Positions 27,673 to 36,921 of a stretch of 64,000 nucleotides of DNA are shown here, piece after piece. Position numbers and translations under genes: made by a program. Numbering within the stretch: position 1 is the stretch's first letter; every line of letters begins with the position of its first letter. The notes under the pieces are model-generated. The model had not been told where the DNA came from and ran no database searches. It worked only from the letters and a program-made list of their open reading frames with translations. The DNA is from Flaviramulus multivorans (GTDB taxonomy: Bacteria > Bacteroidota > Bacteroidia > Flavobacteriales > Flavobacteriaceae): assembly GCF_021728415.1 (NCBI RefSeq), contig NZ_JAKKDV010000002.1:62001-126000 (forward strand). The letters are read 5' to 3'.

Positions 27673-27680
27673 TATATTTG
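27673..27680 (+). promoter_or_regulatory. -7 box (TATATTTG) of outer-membrane protein gene
   Basis: TATATTTG matches TAnnTTTG and lies 48 bp before the ATG at 27729. There is no TTG at -33. Confidence 0.5.
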
Positions 27681-27728
27681 AAAAGCTTTTAGTAAATAAT
27701 TCTAGAAGCCTAGTTAAACCAAATTACC

Positions 27729-28745
27729 ATGAGCCCATTTAAATCTACCTTATTTTTTTTACTAGTCTTAACAGCTACTACTGGGTACAGCCAGTATACC
27801 GATGTAATAAATTCAAATAGACCAGGCGTTTCCAGAAGTGCTTTTTCAGTTGGCACCAACGTTGCACAAATTGAAGTTGGCCCTTATATGATAAATGAAA
27901 AAAGAACACCTGTGCCAACCTATGAAGTTGATGGTTTAGGAATTGATTTTGCAGTGCGTTATGGTTTGCTTTTCGAAGAATTAGAATTAAATATAGAAGG
28001 GACTTTTCAAAGTGATAAGAAAACATATACTTCGAGTTTTTCTGTAGAAAACAAACGTGCCAATTTTAAATTTTTAACAGTTGGTGCAAAATATTTGATT
28101 TTTGACCCTTACAAAAATGCTGAAGAAGATAAACCTAATCTATATAGTTGGAAAGCTAATCAAGGTTTTAAATGGAAAACCTTAATCCCAGCTGTCTCGG
28201 TTTATGTAGGAGCAAATTATGATACGGAAAACAATCCATATATTGCTCCAGGAGTTGAAGGCTTTAGCCCGAAAGTTATGATAGCAACCCAAAATAACTT
28301 TGCTGGTGGTTGGGTATTTGTTTTGAATTTAATAAAAGACCGAATCGGAACTGATCAATCTGATTTTCAATACATATTAACGCTTACGCATTCTTTCAAC
28401 CCAAAATGGGTTATATTTGGCGAAGCACAAGGTATTCAGAGTGATTTTTATGCCGACAATCTTTTTAGGTTTGGAGGCGCTTATTTAGCTGGAAAAGATT
28501 TTCAGTTAGATACCGCTTTAACCTTTAATACAAAGGATACACCAGCAGTTTTTGGTGTTACTGTTGGGGCATCATACAGATTAGATTTCCATAAGGATAA
28601 AGAAATAGATAACGGTACTTCGGCTAAACAAGAAGGTGAAAGGCGTTCCAACCGAAAAGGTAAAAAAAGAAAAAATAAAGGTGATGAAAACACCGATGAT
28701 GTCATTAAAAAAAGAAAGAAGAAGGAAACCGACTTTGGCAGCTAG
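27729..28745 (+). CDS. Outer-membrane protein of the phenol MetA-degradation (transporter) family
   Basis: The protein has 338 residues. After a signal peptide (FFLLVLTATTGYSQ) comes NSNRPGVSRSAFSVGTNVAQIEVGPY, the conserved opening of this barrel family, then alternating strands ending in FGVTVGASYRLDF at about residue 285. The last 50 residues are Lys/Arg-rich and probably periplasmic. The family name comes from a phenol-degradation gene and says little about substrate. The downstream acetyltransferase gene begins 24 bp later and may be co-transcribed. Confidence 0.75.
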   Translation: MSPFKSTLFFLLVLTATTGYSQYTDVINSNRPGVSRSAFSVGTNVAQIEVGPYMINEKRTPVPTYEVDGLGIDFAVRYGLLFEELELNIEGTFQSDKKTYTSSFSVENKRANFKFLTVGAKYLIFDPYKNAEEDKPNLYSWKANQGFKWKTLIPAVSVYVGANYDTENNPYIAPGVEGFSPKVMIATQNNFAGGWVFVLNLIKDRIGTDQSDFQYILTLTHSFNPKWVIFGEAQGIQSDFYADNLFRFGGAYLAGKDFQLDTALTFNTKDTPAVFGVTVGASYRLDFHKDKEIDNGTSAKQEGERRSNRKGKKRKNKGDENTDDVIKKRKKKETDFGS

Positions 28746-28769
28746 CATGGATTGAAGCTTAGATTTAAT

Positions 28770-29891
28770 ATGATTACAATAAAAGAAGTAAAAACTAAAA
28801 AAGATTTAAAGGCCTTTGTAAAGTTCCCTTTTAAATTATATAAAGATTCTAAGTATTGGGTACCACCAATAATTAGCCAAGAAATTAAAACTTTTAATAA
28901 AAAAGAAAACCCTGTTTTCAATGACGCTAATGCTTCGTTATTTCTTGCCTATAAAAATAATGAGATTGTTGGTAGAATTGCAGCAATCATCAATTGGTTA
29001 GAAGTTAAAAACCAAAATCAAAGAAAAATGCGTTTTGGTTGGTTTGATTTTATTGATGATTTAGATGTTTCAAAAGCACTTTTAAATGAAGTAGAAAAAA
29101 TTGGTAAATCTAATGGTCTTGAATATACCGAAGGTCCAGTAGGTTTTTCAAATTTAGATAAGGTTGGTGTGATGACTGAAGGGTTCGATTCTCTTGCGCC
29201 TATGATTACTTGGTACAATCACCCCTACTACGTAAAACATTACGAAGCTGCAAATTATGAAGTTGAAAAGTCGTACTCAGAAAGCAAATTTCCTTTTAGC
29301 AATGTAAAACCTGAGTTTTTCTTAAAAGCACAAGAACTTATTAAAAAGCGCTATCAACTTAAGGCTCTAAAGTTTACAAAAACCTCAGAAGTAATGCCTT
29401 ATGCTGATAAAATGTTCGACTTGTTTAATGAAAGTTATGCATCATTAGCTTCCTTTGTAGCTATAAATGATGTACAAAAGGCCTATTTTAAGAAGAAGTT
29501 TATAAGTTTTGTAAACCCCGAGTACATCAAATTTGTTGTTGACAAAGATGATAAACTAATTGGTTTTGCCATTGTTATGCCTGCTTTTGCAAAAGCCTTA
29601 CAAAAAGCAAAAGGCAGGTTATTCCCTTTTGGATTTAAGTATATTTTAGATGCTAAAAAAAATAGTAAAGACGTTATTTTTTATTTAATTGGTATTCATC
29701 CGGATTATCAAAACAAAGGAGTTCATGCCGTAATTTTTAATGAATATTATGACATATTTAAACAAAAAGGTATTCAAACCTGCTTTAGAACACCAGAATT
29801 AGAAGACAACATTGCTATTCATCAAATATGGAAGCATTTTGATCCTGTAGTATATAAACGAAGAAAAACTTTTAGAAAAACGATTTCATAA
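28770..29891 (+). CDS. GNAT-like acetyltransferase family protein, large form
   Basis: I chose the ATG at 28770 (MITIKEVKTKKDLKAFVKFP, 373 residues), which fits the usual family start; an in-frame TTG at 28752 would add six residues. The C-terminal half carries the GNAT acetyl-CoA pattern YLIGIHPDYQNKGVHAVIFNEYYD. The N-terminal half has FPFKLYKDSKYWVPPIISQE and a YTEGPVGFSNLDKVGVMTEG stretch found in large Bacteroidota homologues. The substrate is unknown. A strong bidirectional terminator ends it. Confidence 0.7.
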   Translation: MITIKEVKTKKDLKAFVKFPFKLYKDSKYWVPPIISQEIKTFNKKENPVFNDANASLFLAYKNNEIVGRIAAIINWLEVKNQNQRKMRFGWFDFIDDLDVSKALLNEVEKIGKSNGLEYTEGPVGFSNLDKVGVMTEGFDSLAPMITWYNHPYYVKHYEAANYEVEKSYSESKFPFSNVKPEFFLKAQELIKKRYQLKALKFTKTSEVMPYADKMFDLFNESYASLASFVAINDVQKAYFKKKFISFVNPEYIKFVVDKDDKLIGFAIVMPAFAKALQKAKGRLFPFGFKYILDAKKNSKDVIFYLIGIHPDYQNKGVHAVIFNEYYDIFKQKGIQTCFRTPELEDNIAIHQIWKHFDPVVYKRRKTFRKTIS

Positions 29892-29896
29892 AAAAA

Positions 29897-29918
29897 GTCC
29901 GATTCAATTGAATCGGAC
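29897..29918. terminator. Bidirectional intrinsic terminator
   Basis: GTCCGATTCAA and TTGAATCGGAC form an uninterrupted 22-bp palindrome with A-run before and T-run after. It serves the plus-strand acetyltransferase gene and, in reverse, the oxoamine synthase gene. Confidence 0.88.
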
Positions 29919-29944
29919 TTTTTATTTTACTTTAATTTAAAAAA

Positions 29945-31204
29945 TTACTCTCCCATGGCAGCCATTACTGCTGCAGAAAGTCGTTTATATGTTCCGTTGT
30001 CTAAACGTTCTCTAATAGCATCAAAAGCATCTAATGTTTCTTCTACATCTTGTAATGTATGCGTTGCTGTCGGAATCATTCTTAGTAATATTAACCCTTT
30101 TGGTATTACAGGATATACCACAATAGAGCAGAAGATACCATAATTTTCGCGTAAATCTCTTACTAATGCCATGGCTTCAGGGATACTCCCTTTTAAATAC
30201 ACAGGAGTTACACAACTTTGCGTCGTACCAATATCAAAACCTCTTGATTTAAGTCCTGATTGTAGAGCATCAACTATTTTCCATAGGTTTTGTTTTAACT
30301 CAGGCATCGTTTTAAGCATATCTAAACGCTTTAATGCTCCAACCACCAATTGCATTTGCAATGATTTAGCAAACATTTGTGAACGTAAATTATACTTTAA
30401 ATAATCAATGATTTCTTGGTCAGCGGCTATAAATGCCCCTGTACTTGCCATGGATTTTGCAAATGTTGCAAAATAAACATCAATTCCATCTTGCACACCT
30501 TGCTCTTCTCCAGCTCCTGCTCCTGTAGCTCCTAAGGTTCCGAAACCATGAGCATCGTCAACAAAAAATCTGAAATTAAATTTCTTCTTAAGTTCTACAA
30601 TTTCCTTCAAACGTCCTTGTTCTCCTCTCATACCAAACACTCCTTCAGAAATAACTAATATACCTCCTCCAGTTTGTTCAGCCATTTTAGTAGCTCTTTC
30701 TAGGTTTTTTTCTAAACTTTCTACATCATTATGCTTATATGTAAAACGCTTACCCATATGCAAACGAACACCATCAATAATACAAGCATGTGCATCAACA
30801 TCGTAAACAATGATATCGTCCTTACTTACTAAGGCATCAATAGTAGAAACCATGCCTTGATAACCAAAATTTAAAAGATAAGCAGCTTCCTTTTTAACAA
30901 AGGCTGCCAACTCATTTTGAAGTTTTTCGTGTAAATTGGTATGCCCAGACATCATTCTTGCACCCATTGGATATGCAGAGCCATATTGAGCTGCTGCTTC
31001 AGCATCTACTTTTCTAACTTCTGGATGATTGGCTAAACCTAAATAATCATTTATACTCCATGTAATTACATCTTTTCCCTGAAACTTCATACGATTTGAA
31101 ATTTCTCCTTCTAATTTAGGAAATACAAAGTACCCTTCTGCTTGAGAAGCCCATTTTCCTAATGGCCCTTTGTCCTTATAAATCTTTTCAAATAAATCTT
31201 TCAT
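29945..31204 (-). CDS. PLP-dependent alpha-oxoamine synthase (serine palmitoyltransferase-like; possible cysteate acyltransferase)
   Basis: The protein has 419 residues and is fold-type I PLP. The oxoamine synthase marks are present: H139 (VDAHA) to stack on PLP, D216-x2-H219 in FFVDDAHGFG, and Schiff-base K250 in YFATFAKSMASTGAF. This family condenses an amino acid with acyl-CoA or acyl-ACP (AONS, KBL, ALAS, SPT). Residues near the start (SINDYLGLANHPEV) resemble bacterial serine palmitoyltransferase. A cysteine-synthase-like gene lies directly upstream, which suggests the sulfonolipid (capnine) pathway, where a homologous enzyme joins cysteate to a fatty acid. Glycine or serine use cannot be excluded from sequence. 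Confidence 0.82.
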   Translation of the reverse strand: MKDLFEKIYKDKGPLGKWASQAEGYFVFPKLEGEISNRMKFQGKDVITWSINDYLGLANHPEVRKVDAEAAAQYGSAYPMGARMMSGHTNLHEKLQNELAAFVKKEAAYLLNFGYQGMVSTIDALVSKDDIIVYDVDAHACIIDGVRLHMGKRFTYKHNDVESLEKNLERATKMAEQTGGGILVISEGVFGMRGEQGRLKEIVELKKKFNFRFFVDDAHGFGTLGATGAGAGEEQGVQDGIDVYFATFAKSMASTGAFIAADQEIIDYLKYNLRSQMFAKSLQMQLVVGALKRLDMLKTMPELKQNLWKIVDALQSGLKSRGFDIGTTQSCVTPVYLKGSIPEAMALVRDLRENYGIFCSIVVYPVIPKGLILLRMIPTATHTLQDVEETLDAFDAIRERLDNGTYKRLSAAVMAAMGE

Positions 31205-31390
31205 CTACTATAAATCTAATTGCTACTAATTTTAAGACATAACTACCACCAAGTAATTACTTAAATACAGCGCAAAAAAAATATGCGAATTTAAATTTAA
31301 GAAAAGCTTTAGCCTTAGTTAGTTCCTGCAAAATTAAATATTTAAATGGATTGAACATAATTTTTAATGCCCAATTATTAACAAAGTAAT

Positions 31391-31436
31391 TAAAACAAAT
31401 GGTGTTTTGCTTGCAAGCAAAACACCATTTGTTTTA
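31391..31436 (-). terminator. 46-bp perfect palindrome acting as terminator
   Basis: The two 23-base halves, from TAAAACAAATGGTG to CACCATTTGTTTTA and meeting at 31413/31414, are exact reverse complements with no unpaired loop beyond the hairpin turn. T-rich tracts flank it. It lies 17 bp past the cysteine-synthase-like stop. Confidence 0.75.
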
Positions 31437-31452
31437 TAAGTGTTATTTATTT

Positions 31453-32493
31453 TTATTTTATATACTGAATATTCTGTGCAGCCGCTTCATTAATACTATC
31501 AAAAAAGCCTTGATCATTCATCCATTTATCACTATACACTTTACTCATGTAACGTGAACCATGGTCAGGAAAAATAACAACTACATTATCATCTTTTTTA
31601 AATCTTCCTTCTTCCCCTAATTGTTTAATAGCTTGCATTGCTGCCCCTGAGGTATAACCCACAAACAAACCTTCAGATTTCGCTACAGCTCTCGCCATAT
31701 GTGCACTTTCTTCGTCTGTTACTTTAACAAACTCATCAATCATGTCAAAATCTGTAGCAGTAGGTATTAAATTTTTACCTAATCCTTCAATTCTATATGG
31801 ATAAATTTCTTTTTCATCAAACTCTCTAGTTTCATGATATTTCTTAATTACCGAACCAAAAGCATCAACTCCAATAACTTTTATATCAGGATTTTGCTCT
31901 TTTAGATATTTAGCTGTACCAGAAATAGTTCCACCTGTACCACTACATGCGACTAAATGTGTTATTTTGCCTTCCGTTTGGTTCCAAATTTCTGGACCTG
32001 TTGATTTATAATGAGCATCAATATTTAACTCGTTAAAATACTGATTGATATAAACCGACCCTTTAATTTCTTCATGTAAACGCTTAGCCACTTGATAGTA
32101 AGATCTAGGATCATCAGCACTTACATGTGCAGGACAAACATAAACCTTAGCACCCATAGTTTTTAGCATATCTATTTTATCTGCTGAAGATTTAGAACTT
32201 ACTGCTAAAACACAATCGTAACCTTTAATGATACTCACCATGGCAATACTAAAACCTGTATTACCAGAAGTAGTTTCAATTATAGTATCACCTGGAGAAA
32301 GGATGCCTTTCTTTTCAGCTTGCTCTATAATGTAAAGTGCTATTCTGTCTTTTGAAGAGTGTCCTGGATTAAAAGATTCTACTTTTGCGAAAAAGTTACC
32401 TTTAAATTTGGAAGCTATTTTATTAAGTTTAACAAGCGGTGTATTGCCTACTAAATCTAATACATTATCAAAAACTTGATTTCTGTGTTTCAT
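31453..32493 (-). CDS. Cysteine synthase-like PLP enzyme (possible cysteate synthase)
   Basis: The protein has 346 residues and is fold-type II PLP. The Schiff-base Lys is K48 in [11 protein letters not shown], the substrate loop is TSGNTG (75-80) and the phosphate loop is GTGGT (185-189). The family includes O-acetylserine sulfhydrylase, cystathionine beta-synthase and cysteate synthases. The Lys context (GHSSKDR rather than the usual GSVKDR) and the pairing with an oxoamine synthase suggest cysteate formation for sulfonolipids. Plain cysteine synthesis remains possible. It has its own promoter and a long palindromic terminator. Confidence 0.83.
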   Translation of the reverse strand: MKHRNQVFDNVLDLVGNTPLVKLNKIASKFKGNFFAKVESFNPGHSSKDRIALYIIEQAEKKGILSPGDTIIETTSGNTGFSIAMVSIIKGYDCVLAVSSKSSADKIDMLKTMGAKVYVCPAHVSADDPRSYYQVAKRLHEEIKGSVYINQYFNELNIDAHYKSTGPEIWNQTEGKITHLVACSGTGGTISGTAKYLKEQNPDIKVIGVDAFGSVIKKYHETREFDEKEIYPYRIEGLGKNLIPTATDFDMIDEFVKVTDEESAHMARAVAKSEGLFVGYTSGAAMQAIKQLGEEGRFKKDDNVVVIFPDHGSRYMSKVYSDKWMNDQGFFDSINEAAAQNIQYIK

Positions 32494-32521
32494 AAATGCT
32501 TTTTATAAACCGACTTACTTT

Positions 32522-32552
32522 CAAAAATAAATACAGTCTAAAATCGGTCAAA
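32522..32552 (-). promoter_or_regulatory. Promoter of cysteine-synthase-like gene (TTTG-N19-TATTTTTG)
   Basis: The minus strand has TATTTTTG (32522-32529) preceded by TTTG (32549-32552), with 19 bp between them, the Bacteroidetes -33/-7 spacing. The ATG at 32493 is 29 bp downstream. Confidence 0.65.
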
Positions 32553-32571
32553 AATAAAACATTTTTTTTTA

Positions 32572-34632
32572 TTAACCATAAATTCCTTCTAAATCTAGCA
32601 AAAAGGCATATTCTAAAGCTACTTCTTTTAAGCTTTCAAATCGTCCGGAAGCCCCACCATGACCCGAATCCATATCGGTGTGTAACAGCAATTTATTGCT
32701 GTCGGTTTTAAGCTCTCTAAGTTTTGCTACCCATTTAGCAGGTTCCCAATACTGCACTTGCGAGTCATGCAAACCCGTAGTTACCAACATATTTGGATAT
32801 GCTTTAGATTCTATATTATCGTAAGGCGAATACGATTTCATGTAATGATAATACTTTTCATCATTAGGATTGCCCCATTCGTCATACTCACCCGTTGTGA
32901 GTGGTATAGAATCATCCAACATAGTTGTAACTACGTCAACAAAAGGTACCGCAGCAATAATCCCGTTGTAAAGTTCAGGATTCATATTTATAATAGCTCC
33001 CATAAGTAAACCACCTGCAGAACCTCCGTATGCATATAAGTGTTTAGTCGAAGTATAGTTTTGTTCAATTAAATGTTTTGAGCAATCAATAAAATCGGTA
33101 AACGTATTTTGTTTGGTTAGTAATTTTCCATTTTCGTACCAATTTCTTCCTAAATATTCGCTACCTCTAATATGGGCAATGGCATAAATAAACCCTCTGT
33201 CTAAAAGACTTAATCGAATTGAAGAAAATGATGGATCAATGGTTGAACCGTATGAACCATAGGCGTATTGGAGTAACGGATTGGTACCATCGAATTTAAC
33301 ACCTTTTTTATAAACTATTGACATAGGTATTTTTACACCATCACGAGCTGTTGCCCAAATGCGCTCTGATATATAATTTTCCTTTTTGAACTTACCCCCT
33401 AATATATCTTGCTCCTTTTTAATTTCACTTTTTTTAGTTTTGAAATTATAATCAATTATAGAACTGGGATGTGTTAATGAATTGAAACCATAGCGTAAAA
33501 CATCACTATCAAAGTCTGGGTTATTACCAATATAAGTTGTATAAGTCTCTGAATTAAAGGGTAAATAATAATCTTCGTTACCATCCCAACTTATTATCCG
33601 TAAATTATTGAGTCCGTTTTCACGTTCATTTACAACTAAATAGTCTTTAAAAATTTCAATATCTTCAATTAAAACATCTTTTCTATGTGGAATAAGGTCT
33701 TTCCAATACTTTAATTCAGTCGAATTTTCGTTAGCTTTTGAGATTTTAAAATTGGTAGCACCATCAACATTCGAAATAATATAAAACGAATCATTAAAAT
33801 GAGCTATACTATACTCCAATTCCTTTTTTCTTTTCTGAAACACCTTAAATTCGTCATCTGGTGTGTTTGCATTTAAAATTCTATATTCAGATGATAAAGT
33901 ACTTGAAGCCCCAATAACAATATACTTTTTAGACTTTGTTTTATATACAAATGTGTTAAAAGTTTCATCGGCTTCATAATAAACAACTGTATCTTCACTT
34001 GTATTAGTATGCAGTTTATGTTTAAGAATTTTATTAGACCTTAAAGTAACCTCATCTTTCATAGTGTAAAACAAGGTTTTGTTATCGTTTGCCCATGTAG
34101 CTCTACCAGTGGTATTCAAAATTTTATCGTCTAAAATTTCATTAGTTTCAAGGTTTTTTATTTGAATTGTATATTGCCTTCTACTGACGGTATCGGTTGA
34201 AAAAGCAGCGAGTTTATTATCAGGGCTAATGGCAATGCCTCCTAAGTTAAAATATGAATGCCCTTCAGCCATTTTATTACAATCAAACAGTACCTCCTCT
34301 TCTGCTTCTAAAGTTTCTTTCTTACGCACATAAACTGGATAATCCTTACCTGTTTCGTAACGTGTTATATACCAATAACCATTTAATTTATAAGGAACTG
34401 TGGTGTCGTCTTCTTTAATGCGACTTTTCATTTCTTCAAACAAATCCTTTTGAAGCGTTTCGGTATGCTTCATCATCGCTTTGGTATAAGCGTTTTCAGC
34501 ATTTAAATAAGCTAAAACCTCTGGGTCTTCTCTATCATTTAACCAATAATAGTTATCTATTCTGATATCATTGTGAATTTTTAATTCTTTTGATATTTTT
34601 TTGGCTATCGGAGCTTGAATTTCTTTTTTCAA
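32572..34632 (-). CDS. ptrB: Oligopeptidase B-like S9 family peptidase
   Basis: The protein has 686 residues, close to oligopeptidase B. An N-terminal beta-propeller starts NDIRIDNYYWLNDREDPEV. The C-terminal hydrolase has the nucleophile YGGSAGGLLMGAII, the Asp in VTTGLHDSQVQYWEPAKW and the His in MDSGHGGASGR. It has no signal peptide, so it is cytoplasmic; such enzymes cleave short peptides after basic residues. The start is a TTG at 34632: no in-frame ATG precedes it before a stop, and the N terminus lines up with the family. Confidence 0.92.
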   Translation of the reverse strand: MKKEIQAPIAKKISKELKIHNDIRIDNYYWLNDREDPEVLAYLNAENAYTKAMMKHTETLQKDLFEEMKSRIKEDDTTVPYKLNGYWYITRYETGKDYPVYVRKKETLEAEEEVLFDCNKMAEGHSYFNLGGIAISPDNKLAAFSTDTVSRRQYTIQIKNLETNEILDDKILNTTGRATWANDNKTLFYTMKDEVTLRSNKILKHKLHTNTSEDTVVYYEADETFNTFVYKTKSKKYIVIGASSTLSSEYRILNANTPDDEFKVFQKRKKELEYSIAHFNDSFYIISNVDGATNFKISKANENSTELKYWKDLIPHRKDVLIEDIEIFKDYLVVNERENGLNNLRIISWDGNEDYYLPFNSETYTTYIGNNPDFDSDVLRYGFNSLTHPSSIIDYNFKTKKSEIKKEQDILGGKFKKENYISERIWATARDGVKIPMSIVYKKGVKFDGTNPLLQYAYGSYGSTIDPSFSSIRLSLLDRGFIYAIAHIRGSEYLGRNWYENGKLLTKQNTFTDFIDCSKHLIEQNYTSTKHLYAYGGSAGGLLMGAIINMNPELYNGIIAAVPFVDVVTTMLDDSIPLTTGEYDEWGNPNDEKYYHYMKSYSPYDNIESKAYPNMLVTTGLHDSQVQYWEPAKWVAKLRELKTDSNKLLLHTDMDSGHGGASGRFESLKEVALEYAFLLDLEGIYG

Positions 34633-34666
34633 AAAAAGGGATTTTAATTCTTAAAATTTAAGTCCT

Positions 34667-34674
34667 CAAAAATA
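34667..34674 (-). promoter_or_regulatory. -7 box (TATTTTTG) of ptrB
   Basis: The minus strand reads TATTTTTG, 34 bp before the TTG start. The spacing supports that start over an internal ATG. No -33 TTG was seen. Confidence 0.45.
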
Positions 34675-34718
34675 GAAAAATTAAATAGTTTTGTAATGTA
34701 ATACAAAAATTATAAGTT

Positions 34719-35042
34719 ATGTTTGGAGATATGATGAATATGATGGGTAAACTTAAGGAAACCCAGAAAAAAGTTGAAGAAACTAAAAAACGTTTAGATA
34801 CCGTTTTAATTGACGAAGCAAGTAATGATGATAAGCTTAAAGTTACTATTACCGCTAATAGAACCATAAAATCTATTGAAATTGACAATAATTTACTTGA
34901 AGATAAAGAACAACTTGAAGATTACTTAATACTTACCTTAAATAAAGCTATTGAAAAAGCGACCAATGTAAACGAAACAGAACTTGCCGCGGTTGCCAAA
35001 GAAGGAATGCCAAATATTCCTGGAATGGATTTGTTTAAATAA
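34719..35042 (+). CDS. YbaB/EbfC family nucleoid-associated protein
   Basis: The protein has 107 residues and matches the YbaB/EbfC family, small dimeric DNA-binding proteins often linked to recombination genes: [20 protein letters not shown], a central beta-sheet ([16 protein letters not shown]), and a C-terminal helix ending [11 protein letters not shown]. An inverted repeat, TTTTGTA (34689-34695) and TACAAAA (34702-34708), lies 10 bp before the start and may be a 5'-leader hairpin or binding site. The recR gene it often accompanies is not beside it here. Confidence 0.9.
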   Translation: MFGDMMNMMGKLKETQKKVEETKKRLDTVLIDEASNDDKLKVTITANRTIKSIEIDNNLLEDKEQLEDYLILTLNKAIEKATNVNETELAAVAKEGMPNIPGMDLFK

Positions 35043-35045
35043 CCT

Positions 35046-36062
35046 TTAAAGATTTTTTATACATTTTAAAAATGTTTCATGCATCGCATCAGTATAATCT
35101 AAATGCGTGACCATTCTTAACTTTCCGCTACCCATTCCAATAATACGAATGTTTTTATCGGCTAGTTTTTGTACAAAGGCTTTTTCACTAACATCGTTAT
35201 TTAATTCAAAAATTATAATATTAGTTTCAACAGGTTCTACATATTTAATGATTGATAATTTGCCAAAAGCATTTCCAATATCTTTTGCTTTGTCATGGTC
35301 TTCCTTTAAGCGTTCCATATTATTATCCAGCGCATACAGGCCAGCAGCAGCTAAATAACCTGCTTGACGCATATTACCTCCAAATATTTTTCTAATCCTA
35401 ATAGCGTTTTCCATTATATCAGAATCTCCAATTAATAAAGACCCTATAGGACACCCCAAGCCTTTACTTAAACAAACCGAAATAGTATCGAACACGTCTC
35501 CATATTGTTTAGGTGTTTCATTTTTTGCAACCAAAGCATTCCAAATTCTTGCGCCATCTAAATGAAAACCTAGCTTATGCTCATCGCAAACACGTTTAAT
35601 TTTTAAAATTTCATCAAAACCCCAACACGTTCCTCCTCGCCTATTGGATGTGTTTTCTATTTCTACTAAACTTGTTTTGCTATAATAATAAGCATCAGGG
35701 TTAATGGCATCTTTTACTTGTTTTGCAGTAAACATGCCGTTTTTACCGTCAATTAATTTGCATGAAACCCCACTGTTAAACGAAGCTCCACCCGATTCGT
35801 AATTATAAATATGGGCGTATGCGTCACAAATTACCTGATCTCCTGGATTGGTATGCAATTTAAGTGCCGTTTGATTTGCCATTGTACCGCTTGGAAAAAA
35901 TAGTGCTTCTTGCTTACCAAACATATTAGCAATACGGGTTTCCAATTTATTTACGGTTGGGTCTTCTCTAAACACATCATCACCAACTGGAGCACTCATC
36001 ATGGCTTCCAACATAGGTTTTGAAGGTATTGTTACGGTATCGCTTCTAAGGTCTATTATCAT
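35046..36062 (-). CDS. ltaE: Low-specificity L-threonine aldolase (GntG family PLP lyase)
   Basis: The protein has 338 residues. It opens MIIDLRSDTVTIPSKPMLEAM with GDDVFREDPTV, as in threonine aldolases, and the Schiff-base Lys is K200 in CLSKGLGCPIGS. The PLP-contact HLDGARIWNA (about 167-176) is also present. It splits L-threonine or allo-threonine to glycine and acetaldehyde. It converges on the YbaB gene with 3 bp between the stops. Confidence 0.92.
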   Translation of the reverse strand: MIIDLRSDTVTIPSKPMLEAMMSAPVGDDVFREDPTVNKLETRIANMFGKQEALFFPSGTMANQTALKLHTNPGDQVICDAYAHIYNYESGGASFNSGVSCKLIDGKNGMFTAKQVKDAINPDAYYYSKTSLVEIENTSNRRGGTCWGFDEILKIKRVCDEHKLGFHLDGARIWNALVAKNETPKQYGDVFDTISVCLSKGLGCPIGSLLIGDSDIMENAIRIRKIFGGNMRQAGYLAAAGLYALDNNMERLKEDHDKAKDIGNAFGKLSIIKYVEPVETNIIIFELNNDVSEKAFVQKLADKNIRIIGMGSGKLRMVTHLDYTDAMHETFLKCIKNL

Positions 36063-36240
36063 ACTATTTATTTAAAAAAACTAAAATAAATAATTAAAAA
36101 TTCATTTAAGCTATTAAGCGCTATCTGTTTAAAAACTATGCTTTTAATTATTAATCGAATTTAAAAGTAATTCAGCTAATAAATGAGTTACATTCACTTT
36201 CTAAATTTACATTTAGACACTAAAATATTCATTCAATATA

Positions 36241-36921
36241 ATGATGTTTAAAAATCTAAAACTCTTCTTTACAAGTTTAATCGACTCAAAAAATTATCAT
36301 ACCCTTTTACTTATTCTATTGCTTTCGGCAGATTTTATTTTCATCGCTGTTCATTGTTTAAACATCTATGGGGTTATTGGTCGGAATAATCTCTATTCTA
36401 TTGTTAATGAAAATGGGTATTCTGAGATTTTTCAGTACTTAAAAGAATTTTGGGTTTTTATTATTATGTTTCACTTATTTATTAAAAAAAAGAGTATCTC
36501 TTTTTTAATATGGTCACTTCTATTTTTATATGTCCTACTAGATGATTCTTTAACAATTCACGAAACTTTTGGTGAATATTTGGCAAAATATTTTGACTTA
36601 AAACCTAGGTTTAGATTACGTGGAGAAGATTATGGTGAATTAATCGTTTCCTTTACAGTTGGAGGTTGTTTTATTGCGGCTCTTATTTTAGCATATTTAA
36701 AATCAAAAACTAATATTCAGAAAATTTCGCAGCATCTCTTTATCTTTTTACTTGTTTTAGCCTTTTTTGGAATATTCCTAGATATGGTACATGTTTTTTA
36801 TAATGACAGTCATAAACTTGGGCTTTTAGAAGATGGTGGCGAAATGTTAGTAATGAGTTTCATCATGGCTTATGCGTTTAATCTATTGAATATCATAGTT
36901 GTCTCAAAACAGGTGAGTTAA
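36241..36921 (+). CDS. Multi-pass membrane protein of unknown function (acidic/His motifs)
   Basis: The protein has 226 residues with about six membrane helices (LLILLLSADFIFIAVHCL; FWVFIIMFHLFI; LIVSFTVGGCFIAALILA; FIFLLVLAFFGIFLDMVHVF). Conserved-looking charged residues sit at helix ends or inside them: LLDDSLTIHETFGEYLA, FLDMVHVF and GLLEDGGEMLVMS. That pattern resembles membrane-embedded metal enzymes, but I cannot assign a family. It meets the neighbouring minus-strand gene with overlapping stop codons (TTAA at 36918-36921). A TAAATTTA box is visible at about 36200. Confidence 0.6.
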   Translation: MMFKNLKLFFTSLIDSKNYHTLLLILLLSADFIFIAVHCLNIYGVIGRNNLYSIVNENGYSEIFQYLKEFWVFIIMFHLFIKKKSISFLIWSLLFLYVLLDDSLTIHETFGEYLAKYFDLKPRFRLRGEDYGELIVSFTVGGCFIAALILAYLKSKTNIQKISQHLFIFLLVLAFFGIFLDMVHVFYNDSHKLGLLEDGGEMLVMSFIMAYAFNLLNIIVVSKQVS

